A stretch of DNA of 64,000 nucleotides, taken from Jannaschia sp. M317. Its GTDB lineage: Bacteria; Pseudomonadota; Alphaproteobacteria; Rhodobacterales; Rhodobacteraceae. The position numbers and the translations under genes were made by a program. The notes under the pieces were generated by a model. It ran no database searches. It was given only the letters and a program-made list of their open reading frames with translations, and was not told the DNA's origin. Location of the stretch: assembly GCF_025141175.1 (NCBI RefSeq), contig NZ_CP081155.1, positions 2,075,001-2,139,000 on the forward strand, given 5' to 3'. This document shows, piece by piece, positions 26,532-35,048 of this stretch. Within the stretch, counting starts at the first letter, position 1. Each line of letters begins with the position of its first letter.

Positions 26532-28847
26532 TCACGGCCCCTCGAACAGACCCGCAGGTTTGTCGGCAGTGTCATTGTGGGCTGAAACGCTGGGTGCAAA
26601 AATAACCGTCCTCGTTGGGAACGCAAATTCCACGCCGAGATCGCGCGCCAGATCGACAATATCTGCGATCAACCGATGTTGCGCTTCGACCTGGGCGGGG
26701 TAGTCAGGCACGTTGAAGTATCCCGATAATTCAATATCCAGCGAAGATGAGCCAAACGACTTCAGCCCGACATAGGCCGTGCTCTGGTCCGCGTTCGGGT
26801 GTTCGAGATACAAGGCGCGCAACCTCTCCACGAAGGCGTCGAGTTTTTCGCGCGGCGTGTCATAGGTCAGACCAATTTCAAGCAGAATACGCCGTTTTCG
26901 CCTTTGACCCAGGTTGACGATGGCTTTGTCCGTCAACTGCGAATTCGGAATGATCAGGCCCTCATCGCCCAGTGTTCTCAGCCGTGTTGAGCGTAAGCCC
27001 ACGCGTTCGACGTTTGCGAGGTTGCCATCAGCCTCGATCAGGTCACCCCGGCGAAAGGGGCGGTCGCTCATGAGGATTGCGCCGCTGATGAGATTGGAAA
27101 CCGTTTCGCGCGCCGCAAATGCAAGCGCGACGCCGCCAATCCCCAAACCTGCGATCACACCCTCGTAGGGCAGGCCCGAGACATCCGCGATTGCAACGAT
27201 GCTCGTTCCTACGACGACAACCTTCAAAACGCCAAAGATCAGAGATGTCGCGATTTCGTCCACAAAGCCCGGTGTCCCCTCGGCACGGCGCAGGAAGTAT
27301 CCACCGATGATTTCGATCAGGATGTAGACCAGCCAACCAATTGCACCCGTTGTGATCACGGCCAAAAATACGGTGAAAGGTCCAAGGAGTGTTTGGGCCA
27401 AACCGACCCAGAGCAGGGCGATGATCGCCAGGCCGCTTCCAACCGCAAGCCCGGTGGGTTGGCCAAGACGCCTTGCGGCGGCAACCCGAACGCCACGCTC
27501 GGCGCGGCGCAGCGCAACGCTCAACACCCGGGAGAGGAGAGTTCCCGCAAACGAGCCAAGCAGGATTGATACCAATAGGATGACGGGCAGGCTAAGCCAT
27601 TGCCAAAGATCGAGCGGGCCAATCCGGTGCAACAGACCGGGAGAGAACGTGCGGATCCGTTCGCGCAGTTCGAAGAAATGGGTGATCGGTTGGGCGTCGG
27701 GAATAGCGTCGGAGATCGGCAAATCCTGCATGGCTGCGAACAGATCGGGTGCCGTACGCATCGTCTCGGCCGTGAATGCCCAGATCTCCCCCTCGCCATC
27801 TGGTCGGGCAACGCGGTCGATGACGACCAATCCGACGGGGTGCCGGTAAAAGACAAAAGGCGCAGATCGCCCTGGGTCGTCCGATATTTCCTGCCAGGTC
27901 ACAAAACCCGCTCTGTCGATGACCTGCTTGAGGTATTGTGCAAGCAGAGGGGCTTCAAAACTGTAGAACCGTTCCGGGACAAACGAGAGGTCGAGCCTTG
28001 CCAGCGCTGTTGCCGCGCCGCCCTGATCCCAGGTTCTTGCCCCCATAAGGAAATCCCTGATAGCGGCGCGCGGGCTGTCGGATCTCGCTGCGTTGAGCGC
28101 AGTGAGAGTAGGGTATCCGAGGGACGAGATCATCCGGTCCAGATTTCGTTGCAGATCGGCTTCTGTCGGCACGACGGCATACCAGGCCTGACCAACCATT
28201 TCGAACTGCAACACAAATTCGTAGTCCGCCGCTGCCGGACCAATCCCGAACTCGGCCGTCTCGCCTTCGACGACCCTTGGTGCGTCGTATATTCGGAACG
28301 TGGAAAGATCGATCAATGTCCAGAGCAATTGCCTGCGGCGACGTTCCTCACGCGAATCCGTGGGATCCCCGGCGTAGAGCAGCAATTGATTGAACGAGCT
28401 GACAGCAGCGATGTCACCGCCGTAGGATGTGGCATTGCCGAGGTCGACCAGCCGCCGCAGAAGCTCTCTCGGGTTGGTCGGAGGCACATCGGCTTCGGCC
28501 TGGGACGCTGCCTCAGTGACCCGACGGCCATTCCAGTACTCGCCACCGGTAAACCGCCCCGTGAAAGTCTGCCCATCTGCGGAGAGCGCGAAGACCGCAG
28601 GCCCCTCTGTTCCGTCCTGGCGCCACACGCCCCGCAACAGATGCCCTTCGATCTGGCCCTCGATCTGGCCATCGCCGGGTGTATAGGTTCCGGTCACACG
28701 GTCTGCATCTTGATGCAGGGTCATCCGTGCCTCGCCGTCCCGCCAGTATGTATTCCAGTTGCCGGTCCAGTCGTCGGCATCCTGAGCCAGCGCAACGCCC
28801 GAGATGCAAATGAACATCAGGCCAATTAGATTAGCGAGGCGAGTCAA
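26532..28847 (-). CDS. Mechanosensitive channel, MscS family with large N-terminal region
   Basis: 771 residues, translated from a TTG at 28847 so as to include a full signal peptide (LANLIGLMFICISGVALA). The periplasmic N-terminal half (~22-400) has a beta-rich GNWNTYWRDGEARMTL segment with TWDG-like repeats and a linker region. Then come several transmembrane helices (~410-560) and the MscS pore/beta domain (GGVALAFAARETVSN, DRPFRRGDLIEADGNLANVERVGLRSTRLRT). It likely releases solutes on osmotic downshock. It converges on the polymerase gene. Its place beside EPS and its large periplasmic domain suggest a role at the cell envelope, but this is inference. Confidence 0.9.
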   Translation of the reverse strand: MTRLANLIGLMFICISGVALAQDADDWTGNWNTYWRDGEARMTLHQDADRVTGTYTPGDGQIEGQIEGHLLRGVWRQDGTEGPAVFALSADGQTFTGRFTGGEYWNGRRVTEAASQAEADVPPTNPRELLRRLVDLGNATSYGGDIAAVSSFNQLLLYAGDPTDSREERRRRQLLWTLIDLSTFRIYDAPRVVEGETAEFGIGPAAADYEFVLQFEMVGQAWYAVVPTEADLQRNLDRMISSLGYPTLTALNAARSDSPRAAIRDFLMGARTWDQGGAATALARLDLSFVPERFYSFEAPLLAQYLKQVIDRAGFVTWQEISDDPGRSAPFVFYRHPVGLVVIDRVARPDGEGEIWAFTAETMRTAPDLFAAMQDLPISDAIPDAQPITHFFELRERIRTFSPGLLHRIGPLDLWQWLSLPVILLVSILLGSFAGTLLSRVLSVALRRAERGVRVAAARRLGQPTGLAVGSGLAIIALLWVGLAQTLLGPFTVFLAVITTGAIGWLVYILIEIIGGYFLRRAEGTPGFVDEIATSLIFGVLKVVVVGTSIVAIADVSGLPYEGVIAGLGIGGVALAFAARETVSNLISGAILMSDRPFRRGDLIEADGNLANVERVGLRSTRLRTLGDEGLIIPNSQLTDKAIVNLGQRRKRRILLEIGLTYDTPREKLDAFVERLRALYLEHPNADQSTAYVGLKSFGSSSLDIELSGYFNVPDYPAQVEAQHRLIADIVDLARDLGVEFAFPTRTVIFAPSVSAHNDTADKPAGLFEGP

Positions 28848-29488
28848 GGGGTTGCTTTCTCCGGCTCAGGTGGTCTGACGATCTTAGTCGTTTTGAGGCC
28901 AGCTGTCAGATCGTTTTGCCAATTCAAGCGTCCCCCCTGCAGCCCGCTATCCCATTGCCCGCGCGACGAAGGGCATGCCACCCTTTGCCAGCGCCATATC
29001 GGCCTCGGCTGAGATCAAGGAGTCGGCGGTTCAACTGCCCCTTCGATCCTTGAGCCAGCCACCGACGTAACCGCCGATGGCACCTGCAGGAACAAGCATC
29101 CACAAAGACGCAGCCATTTCCAGCCCAAGCATCCGTGACAAAAAGAAACGCGCGGTCACGGCAACAGCTCCGACGATCGCGTACGTTAGTGGTGTTCCGA
29201 TGCCCTGTCCTCTCCGTGCGGCAAATCTTTTGGCTTCCGTGAGATTTCCGTGGCCGAAGACCGGCCACGTTCCCAGCGAAGCATCTACAGCGATCCCTCG
29301 TCCGTGAGCGACACGATGCCCGCTGTCGAGCCGTCGCGATAGGCAAGGCAGCGCCAGGGAGAGGTGGCCAGGCAAATCTGAACAGATGAGTCAGGTGGAT
29401 TTTCTGCTTCCAATCCGGCAGCTTTGTCAGGACGAAGGAGCGAAGACGACATGACGACCCAGACGGAACCACAGCCCTGCCTTGCCAG
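28848..29488. other. Poorly coding stretch between the MscS gene and the IS element
   Basis: 641 bp with lower GC than the neighbours. Apart from a doubtful small membrane-protein frame on the minus strand (29031-29375) I could recognise nothing. A CGCTATCCCATT segment near 28948 resembles one half of the EPS palindrome but has no second arm. The stretch looks like an eroded boundary of the EPS region. Confidence 0.5.
29031..29375 (-). CDS. Hypothetical small membrane protein
   Basis: 114 codons; only the last ~60 look protein-like, with TPLTYAIVGAVAVTARFFLS and AASLWMLVPAGAIGGYVGGW as two hydrophobic helices and a basic KDRRGS tail. The N-terminal 50 residues are of unusual composition, so the true start is uncertain and may be a non-ATG codon downstream. 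No family recognised. Possibly a remnant. Confidence 0.35.
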   Translation of the reverse strand: MPGHLSLALPCLSRRLDSGHRVAHGRGIAVDASLGTWPVFGHGNLTEAKRFAARRGQGIGTPLTYAIVGAVAVTARFFLSRMLGLEMAASLWMLVPAGAIGGYVGGWLKDRRGS

Positions 29489-30541
29489 GGCGGTGTTGCA
29501 TTACCCTCGCTTGAGGCGTGATTGCCCCTTACCCCACTGACGTCATGCCCCGCGCACGCTCTCGGCGGTGCCGAGAGCGTTGAAGCTATTCATAAGGGCG
29601 ATGCGGATGTGGATTTCGGCGGTTTGGCGGTCGGGGTCTCTTGCCATGATGCGCTCGCCGAAGGCTTTCAGGCAGCGCATCCTCGCCTCGATCCTGCTGC
29701 GGGCATGGTATCCAGTCCAGCGCTTCCAGAATGCGCGCCCGTAGTATCGTGTTGCACGCAGGGTCTCGTTCCGGGCGCGTGCCGCAGAACAGTTCTCTTT
29801 CCACAAGCGTCCGTTCTTGCGGATCGGGATGATGGGAACGGCTCCACGCTTGATGATGGCCGTGTGGCAGCGGCGCGTGTCGTATGCGCCATCGGCGGTC
29901 ACGTTGCCGATCTGCTCTGCTTCTGGGATCTGGCCGAGCAGATCGGGCAGCACGGGACTGTCACCGTCGCGGCTGGGGGTGAATTCCACGGCGCGGATGT
30001 CGGATGTGGCCGGGTCCATGGCCAGATGGACCTTACGCCATTGGCGTCGGCCTTGCACTCCATGCTTGCGCGCCTGCCATTCGCCGTCGCCGAGGAACTT
30101 GATCCCGGTGCTGTCCACGAGCAGGTTTAGCGGGCCGTCCGCGCGGCGATAGGGAACCTGCACGGCCAGGGTCTTTTGCCTGCGGCACAGCGTCGAGAAG
30201 TCCGGCACCGGCCAGTCCAGCCCTGCCAGCTTCAGCAGGCTCCCGACCATCCCGACGGTCTGGCGAAGCGGCAGTTTGAACAGCACTTTGATCGACAGGC
30301 AGAACTGGATAGCCGCATCGGAAAACACTGGCGGGCGTCCCGGCCGACCGCCATGCGGCGCGCGCCGGGTCATGTCCTTGTCGATCCAGATCAGCAGCGA
30401 TCCCCGCTTGCGCAGCGACGCGTTGTAGCTGGACCAGTTCGTGGTGTGATAGCAGGCTGGAGACAGCTTGCTCATGCACTGCGTCTAACGCCATGGATTC
30501 GCGAAGTGAATCCTTCGTCGTGAGGCTTGTGCAACGACGCC
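29489..30541 (-). mobile_element. IS5-family insertion sequence
   Basis: About 1.05 kb. The ends carry imperfect terminal inverted repeats, GGCGGTGTTGCA at 29489 and, inverted, GGCGTCGTTGCA ending at 30541 (10 of 12 identical), as in the IS903 subgroup of IS5. One transposase gene fills the element. No matching target-site duplication is visible in the bases immediately outside, which suggests an old insertion or later rearrangement. It lies 172 bp from a serine tRNA. Confidence 0.85.
29543..30475 (-). CDS. IS5-family transposase (DDE)
   Basis: 310 residues with an N-terminal GRPPVFSDAAIQFCL and a DDE-type catalytic core: NLLVDSTGIKFLGDGEW (first Asp), NVTADGAYDTRRCH (second Asp) and the later RSRIEARMRCLKAFGERIMARD helix with the Glu. 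It cuts and joins the ends of the element. The frame is intact, so it may still be active. Confidence 0.93.
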   Translation of the reverse strand: MSKLSPACYHTTNWSSYNASLRKRGSLLIWIDKDMTRRAPHGGRPGRPPVFSDAAIQFCLSIKVLFKLPLRQTVGMVGSLLKLAGLDWPVPDFSTLCRRQKTLAVQVPYRRADGPLNLLVDSTGIKFLGDGEWQARKHGVQGRRQWRKVHLAMDPATSDIRAVEFTPSRDGDSPVLPDLLGQIPEAEQIGNVTADGAYDTRRCHTAIIKRGAVPIIPIRKNGRLWKENCSAARARNETLRATRYYGRAFWKRWTGYHARSRIEARMRCLKAFGERIMARDPDRQTAEIHIRIALMNSFNALGTAESVRGA

Positions 30542-30713
30542 AGCTGAACACTAAACCGACGCAGGCAACAGCTCCAGAGACTATCGGCCCGGAGAGAACG
30601 CTTTAGGCTCACATGGCACGGAGGCTGGTGAACATCCCCTCCCGCATAACCCTCGAAAACAACGGAAAAATCCGGCCGCAGCTTGGTCGGGAGAACGCTT
30701 TCGCGGGGGCAAG

Positions 30714-30803
30714 TGGCGGACAGGAAGGGATTCGAACCCTCGAGACGGTCTCCCGCCTACGCACTTTCCAGGCGCGCGCCTTCGACCACTCGGCCACCTG
30801 TCC
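30714..30803 (-). tRNA. tRNA-Ser (GGA anticodon)
   Basis: A 90-nt class II tRNA: acceptor stem GGACAGG with CCTGTCC, anticodon loop CTGGAAA (anticodon GGA), a long variable arm, T arm GAGGGTTCGAATCCC and encoded CCA at 30714-30716. Confidence 0.95.
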
Positions 30804-30929
30804 GTTGGCGGGTCTATGATAGAGGGGGAGGGGGGTGCAAGACCCTGATTGCGCTTTTGTGAACGCAGCGCCCTTGTCGTCCCGCATGGGTGCCGTGCAG
30901 GGTGCGGCGTCCAACCTCCGGAGGCTCTG

Positions 30930-31403
30930 ATGTTGCTGAAAGCCGTGTTCCTGTCCGCTGCCCTGGCCCTGCCGGCTGCCGCGCAAGACGTCGCCGACAT
31001 GGCCCCGCGGGCCGGCTGGTCTGTTACGCCCACGGCCAAATCCTTCGATGATCTGGTGGCTGCGACGCGGGGGGCTGCCGGGGCAGGCAAACTGGCCGTC
31101 GTCACGATGGCCGGGCCCACCGGGGCGGCGGCGAGCCGTGGGATCGAGATCCCCGGAAATCGGGTGATCGGCCTCTACAACAATGATTTTGCCGTCCGTG
31201 TCCTGCGCCTTTCGACGCCCGCGATGATCGAGGCCCCGATCCGGGTCTATGTCACAGAGAACGCCGACGGAACCGCAACGCTTAGCTACAAATTGCCGTC
31301 CGAGGTTCTGGCCCCCTACATTGCCGATGCCCCCGCCTTGGCCGAGGTTGCAGCCGAACTGGACCTGGCTTTTGCCGCCGTGGCTCTGGCCGCGACGCGC
31401 TAG
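30930..31403 (+). CDS. DUF302 family periplasmic protein
   Basis: 157 residues from the ATG at 30930, preceded by CCGGAGG at good spacing; an upstream in-frame start lacks this. A signal peptide (LLKAVFLSAALALPAAAQ) is followed by a DUF302 domain, with SFDDLVAATRGAAG, VIGLYNNDFAVRVL and the proline-rich MIEAPIRVYV segment typical of the family. DUF302 proteins are small periplasmic or cytoplasmic domains of unknown function. The gene converges on the LysR regulator with a 4-bp overlap of the 3' ends. Confidence 0.82.
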   Translation: MLLKAVFLSAALALPAAAQDVADMAPRAGWSVTPTAKSFDDLVAATRGAAGAGKLAVVTMAGPTGAAASRGIEIPGNRVIGLYNNDFAVRVLRLSTPAMIEAPIRVYVTENADGTATLSYKLPSEVLAPYIADAPALAEVAAELDLAFAAVALAATR

Positions 31404-32209
31404 CGCAGCAATTCGGCAAGCCGCCCGGCTTCGACATCCAGGGGCGTGCCGCTTCGGGTGACCAGAACAAGATCACGCCACAGCGGCAGGGGCGTCAGGT
31501 CCACTGGCTGCCGCGCGCGGGCCAGATCAACCTCTGGCAGGATCGTCCAGCCGACGCCTTCGTCGAGGCAGGATAGAATCGTCTCCACGTGGTCCAGAAC
31601 GATACGGGGGTGGTCCTGGGCGTCGGACACCTCGGCGGCGATCAAGCGCCCGATGCCTGTGCCTGGTGCGAAATGCAGGAACGGCAGGTCGCGCGCCCCT
31701 GGGCAGGCACGGGCAAAGCGGTCGCGCGACAGGCGGGTGTGCCGCAGACCGCCGGGCGGCACGCCGGTCGCGGTCACCACGGCCCCGTCCAACGCGCCGC
31801 TGGCGACCTGACTTTCCAACCATTCCGACAGTCCGGTGCGCAGGTCGAACCGGGCGTGGGGCAGGGCGTTCGGTGCCGTGCGCAGGAACCGTGGCAACAA
31901 CCGGGCCCCGGCACTGGCCACCAGGCCCAGTTTGAACCGCCCAGCCAGCACCGCGTCGGGGTTGGTCAGCGCGCGCAAGGCGGTCTCCGCCGAGATGACG
32001 TCCTCTGCCGCGTCCGCCACGCGCCGCCCCAAGGGCGTCAGGCGGGGTGGACGCACTGACCGGTCGAACAGCGCGCCGCCCAACCCCTCTTCCAGCGCCT
32101 TCATCTGCATCGACACGGCAGACAAGGTCATGTGCAGACGCTCTGCCGCCTCGCCAAAGGACCCAAGCCGGGCAATTTCGCGCAGGGTGCGCAGGTCTCG
32201 GTTCTGCAT
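31400..32209 (-). CDS. LysR family transcriptional regulator
   Basis: 269 residues. The N-terminal winged helix-turn-helix reads LRTLREIARLGSFGEAAERL and LSAVSMQMKALEEGLGGALFDR; the effector-binding domain follows from ~90. It is divergent from the acyl-CoA dehydrogenase/TPP enzyme/CoA-transferase operon, the classic LysR arrangement, so it probably activates that operon in response to a pathway acid or thioester. The 89-bp intergenic space has an AT-rich patch around 32228-32256, a likely binding region. The inducer is unknown. Confidence 0.9.
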   Translation of the reverse strand: MQNRDLRTLREIARLGSFGEAAERLHMTLSAVSMQMKALEEGLGGALFDRSVRPPRLTPLGRRVADAAEDVISAETALRALTNPDAVLAGRFKLGLVASAGARLLPRFLRTAPNALPHARFDLRTGLSEWLESQVASGALDGAVVTATGVPPGGLRHTRLSRDRFARACPGARDLPFLHFAPGTGIGRLIAAEVSDAQDHPRIVLDHVETILSCLDEGVGWTILPEVDLARARQPVDLTPLPLWRDLVLVTRSGTPLDVEAGRLAELLR

Positions 32210-32298
32210 CTTCAGGTTTCCTGTAGATCAACTGCAATTAAATTCGATTGTTCTGTAATAACGGCGGGCCCATCCTGTCTGCAATGACGGAGGCCCCA

Positions 32299-33444
32299 AT
32301 GACCGATCATCTGACCCGCGCGCAGGCGCTGCTCCCCCGGTTCCGCGACCGCGCTGCTGTCTGGGATCGAGAGCGGCGCTATTGCCACGACAACGTGTCG
32401 GACCTGGTGGATGCGGGGCTGATGGGGATGTCCGTCCCGAAAGCCCACGGCGGGCCGGGCCTGTCCCTGTCGCAGATCGTGCCGATCATAGAGGCCGTGT
32501 CGGGGGCCTGTACCCTGACGGGGCGGGTCCTGGTCGAGGGCAACATGGGCGCGCTGAGCGCGATCATGGCCTACGGCACCCAGGTGCAAAAGACGCGCGC
32601 CGCCGATCTGGTTCTGGCGGGCGACAAGCCTGCGATCTGCATCACCGAACCGGGTGCCGGATCCGATGCGCAGGCCATGGTGACCCGTGCCACGCCGGTG
32701 CCCGGCGGCTGGCGGCTGGACGGGATCAAGCACTGGATCACCGGGGGCGGGGTCTCGCAACTGCATCTGGTCTTTGCCCGGACCCGCGACGGCATCCGTG
32801 GCTTTCTGGCGCTGCCGGGCCCGGGTTTGCGGGTTGCGCGGCTGGAACGCACGATGGGTCTGTGTGGCATGCCCGAGGCGGAGCTACGGTTTGAGAACCA
32901 CTTCGTACCCGCTGACATGGCCCTGCCAGAGGCGACCTTCGGCCACCTCATCGACGCCTACAACACGCAGCGGGTCGGGGCCGCGACGATTGCCCTGGGC
33001 GTGGCCGCCGAGGCCGCGCGCCTGGCGCGCGACTATCTGTCCAGCCGCGAACAGTTCGGTCAGCCCCTCGCGGAGTTTCAGGGCCTGCAATGGATGTTGG
33101 CCGACATGGACACAGAACTGGAGGCCGCGCGTCTGATGATCCGCGACGCCGCCGCCAGTGCCGATCCTTTTCCGGACCGGACCCGCGCGGCGCGCGCCAA
33201 ACTGCTGACCTCCGAGACCGCCGTCCGGGTCGTGGACAGGGCGTTGCAGATGCACGGCGCACGCGGCTACGGCGCGGAAACCCCGTTGGAACGGATGTAT
33301 CGCGACGTGCGCATGTTCACCATCGGCGGGGGCACGGCCCAGGTCCTGCGCAATCAGATCGCCGGTCACGTTCTCGGGAGGAAGCTGCCACAGGGCCGGA
33401 CGCCCTTTGACGCCCCCCACCGGAGTGATATGGCCGCTGAATGA
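32299..33444 (+). CDS. Acyl-CoA dehydrogenase
   Basis: 381 residues from the ATG at 32299, which has GGAGG five to six bases upstream; an ATG five codons earlier is less well placed. Full-length FAD-binding acyl-CoA dehydrogenase with CITEPGAGSDAQAM (flavin loop), MGLCGMPEAEL and the C-terminal helix MYRDVRMFTIGGGTAQVLRN. The glutamate of the common YEGT motif is replaced here (IGGGT), as in the long-chain/isovaleryl-like groups where the base lies elsewhere. It should oxidise an acyl-CoA to the enoyl-CoA using ETF. It overlaps the next gene by ATGA. Confidence 0.92.
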   Translation: MTDHLTRAQALLPRFRDRAAVWDRERRYCHDNVSDLVDAGLMGMSVPKAHGGPGLSLSQIVPIIEAVSGACTLTGRVLVEGNMGALSAIMAYGTQVQKTRAADLVLAGDKPAICITEPGAGSDAQAMVTRATPVPGGWRLDGIKHWITGGGVSQLHLVFARTRDGIRGFLALPGPGLRVARLERTMGLCGMPEAELRFENHFVPADMALPEATFGHLIDAYNTQRVGAATIALGVAAEAARLARDYLSSREQFGQPLAEFQGLQWMLADMDTELEAARLMIRDAAASADPFPDRTRAARAKLLTSETAVRVVDRALQMHGARGYGAETPLERMYRDVRMFTIGGGTAQVLRNQIAGHVLGRKLPQGRTPFDAPHRSDMAAE

Positions 33445-35048
33445 GCACCATTCGCGCCGCCGACGCCCTTGCCCGTCGCCTCTTCGCCGCCGGTTGCCGC
33501 CGCGCCTTCGGGATGCCTGGCGGCGAGGTTCTGACCCTCGTTGACGCACTCGAGGCGGCGGGGATCGAATTCATCCTGTGCCACCACGAAAATGCCGCTG
33601 GTTTCATGGCCGAGGGCGCGCACCACGTGGACGGCGCGCCCGCCATTCTGGTTGCGACCGTGGGACCCGGGGCCATGAACGGCGTCAACGTGGTGGCCAA
33701 CGCCGATCAGGACCGGGTGCCGATGATCGTGCTGACCGGGTGCGTCGACCCCGACGAGGCGGAAACCTATACCCACCAGGTGCTGGATCATCGCGCGGTC
33801 TTTGCGCCGATTACCAAGGCAACGTTCACCCTGACCCCCAAGGCCGCGGCCGTGCAGGCCGACAAGGCCGTGCGGATCGCCACCGGCGGGGCGGGCGGGC
33901 GCGCCGGGCCAGTGCATATCGACGTGCCGATCTCGGTTGCCGATGCGCCCGTCGCGGATGCGATGGTGCAACTGCCCGATTCCGCGCCCGCCGCCATGGG
34001 CCCTGCGGCGCAAGACACGGCACGTGGCTGGCTGGCCAATGCTGAACGTCCCATCATGCTTGCCGGTCTGGACGCCGTCCGCGACGACGCCGGCCCTGCC
34101 ATCCGCGCCTTCTGCGAGGCTCACGGAGTGCCGCTGGTCACGACCTACAAGGCCAAGGGTCTGCTGGACGAAACACATCCGCTTGCCTTGGGCGGGGCGG
34201 GTCTGTCGCCCTTGGCGGACACGCACCTTTTGCCGCTGTTCCGCGATGCGGATCTGATCATCCTGGCGGGCTACGATCCGATCGAAATGCGCACCGGCTG
34301 GCGCGAGGTCTGGGACCCGGCCAGCCAGCATGTCCTCGACATCGCGCACGAAGCCAATACCCACGGCATGCACCGCGCCACGCTGGAGGTGGTCGCGCCG
34401 GTGGACACGACCTTGCAGGCCCTCAGCGATGGGATCCCCCGGCGTGAGGTCTGGGACCTGTCCGACACCCGAAGCGCCCTGCATGGCGCTTTCGCTGCGC
34501 GCGACTGGGGCCCCGATGCCGTGGTCGAGGTCTGCCGCGCGGTCTGCCCTCCGGGCACCATCGCCACTGCGGACAGCGGCGCGCACCGCATCCTGCTGAG
34601 CCAGCAATGGGCCTGCGATCTGCCGCGCACCCTGCTGCAATCCTCCGCCTTGTGCACCATGGGCTGTGCCTTGCCGTTGGCCATCGGGGCGAAACGCGCT
34701 GCCCCGGATCGGGCGGTCGTGGGTTTCATGGGCGACGCGGGCTTCCTTATGGTCGCGGGCGAGCTGGCCTCTGCCGCTGCGCTGGCTCTGCCCGTGGTCT
34801 TCGTGGTCTTCGTCGACAGATCGCTGTCCCTGATCGAGCTGAAGCAACGCCAAAGGCAGATGAAGAACGCGGGCGTGGATTTCGGGCGGTTCGATTTCGC
34901 CGCCATCGCGCGCGGCTTCGGCGGGCAGGGGGCGACCGTGTCTGACCGTGAGGGGCTGCGCACCGCGCTGGAGACGGCGCTGACGGCCAACACTTTCACC
35001 GTGATCGCCGCCGAAATCGACAGGCAGGCCTATGACGGACGCATCTAA
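33441..35048 (+). CDS. Thiamine-diphosphate enzyme, acetolactate-synthase-like
   Basis: 535 residues with the three-domain TPP architecture. The N-terminal domain has FGMPGGEVLTL and the activating Glu50 in CHHENAAGFMAEG; the C-terminal cofactor-binding domain has GDAGFLMVAGEL and VVFVDRSLS in place of the classic GDG...NN. Candidates include a 2-hydroxyacyl-CoA lyase, oxalyl-CoA decarboxylase-like or 2-oxoacid decarboxylase activity. The operon context, flanked by an acyl-CoA dehydrogenase and a CoA-transferase, favours a CoA-thioester substrate, but the actual reaction is unresolved. The next gene overlaps by 17 bp. Confidence 0.88.
   Translation: MSTIRAADALARRLFAAGCRRAFGMPGGEVLTLVDALEAAGIEFILCHHENAAGFMAEGAHHVDGAPAILVATVGPGAMNGVNVVANADQDRVPMIVLTGCVDPDEAETYTHQVLDHRAVFAPITKATFTLTPKAAAVQADKAVRIATGGAGGRAGPVHIDVPISVADAPVADAMVQLPDSAPAAMGPAAQDTARGWLANAERPIMLAGLDAVRDDAGPAIRAFCEAHGVPLVTTYKAKGLLDETHPLALGGAGLSPLADTHLLPLFRDADLIILAGYDPIEMRTGWREVWDPASQHVLDIAHEANTHGMHRATLEVVAPVDTTLQALSDGIPRREVWDLSDTRSALHGAFAARDWGPDAVVEVCRAVCPPGTIATADSGAHRILLSQQWACDLPRTLLQSSALCTMGCALPLAIGAKRAAPDRAVVGFMGDAGFLMVAGELASAAALALPVVFVVFVDRSLSLIELKQRQRQMKNAGVDFGRFDFAAIARGFGGQGATVSDREGLRTALETALTANTFTVIAAEIDRQAYDGRI

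Noticed and set aside
28940..28960. CGCTATCCCATT as a sixth EPS operator
   Set aside because: Only one arm matches; the expected GGATAGG-like arm is absent at the right spacing.
29480..30550. Target-site duplication of the IS element
   Set aside because: The bases next to the two ends share at most three or four letters when shifted, so no duplication can be claimed.
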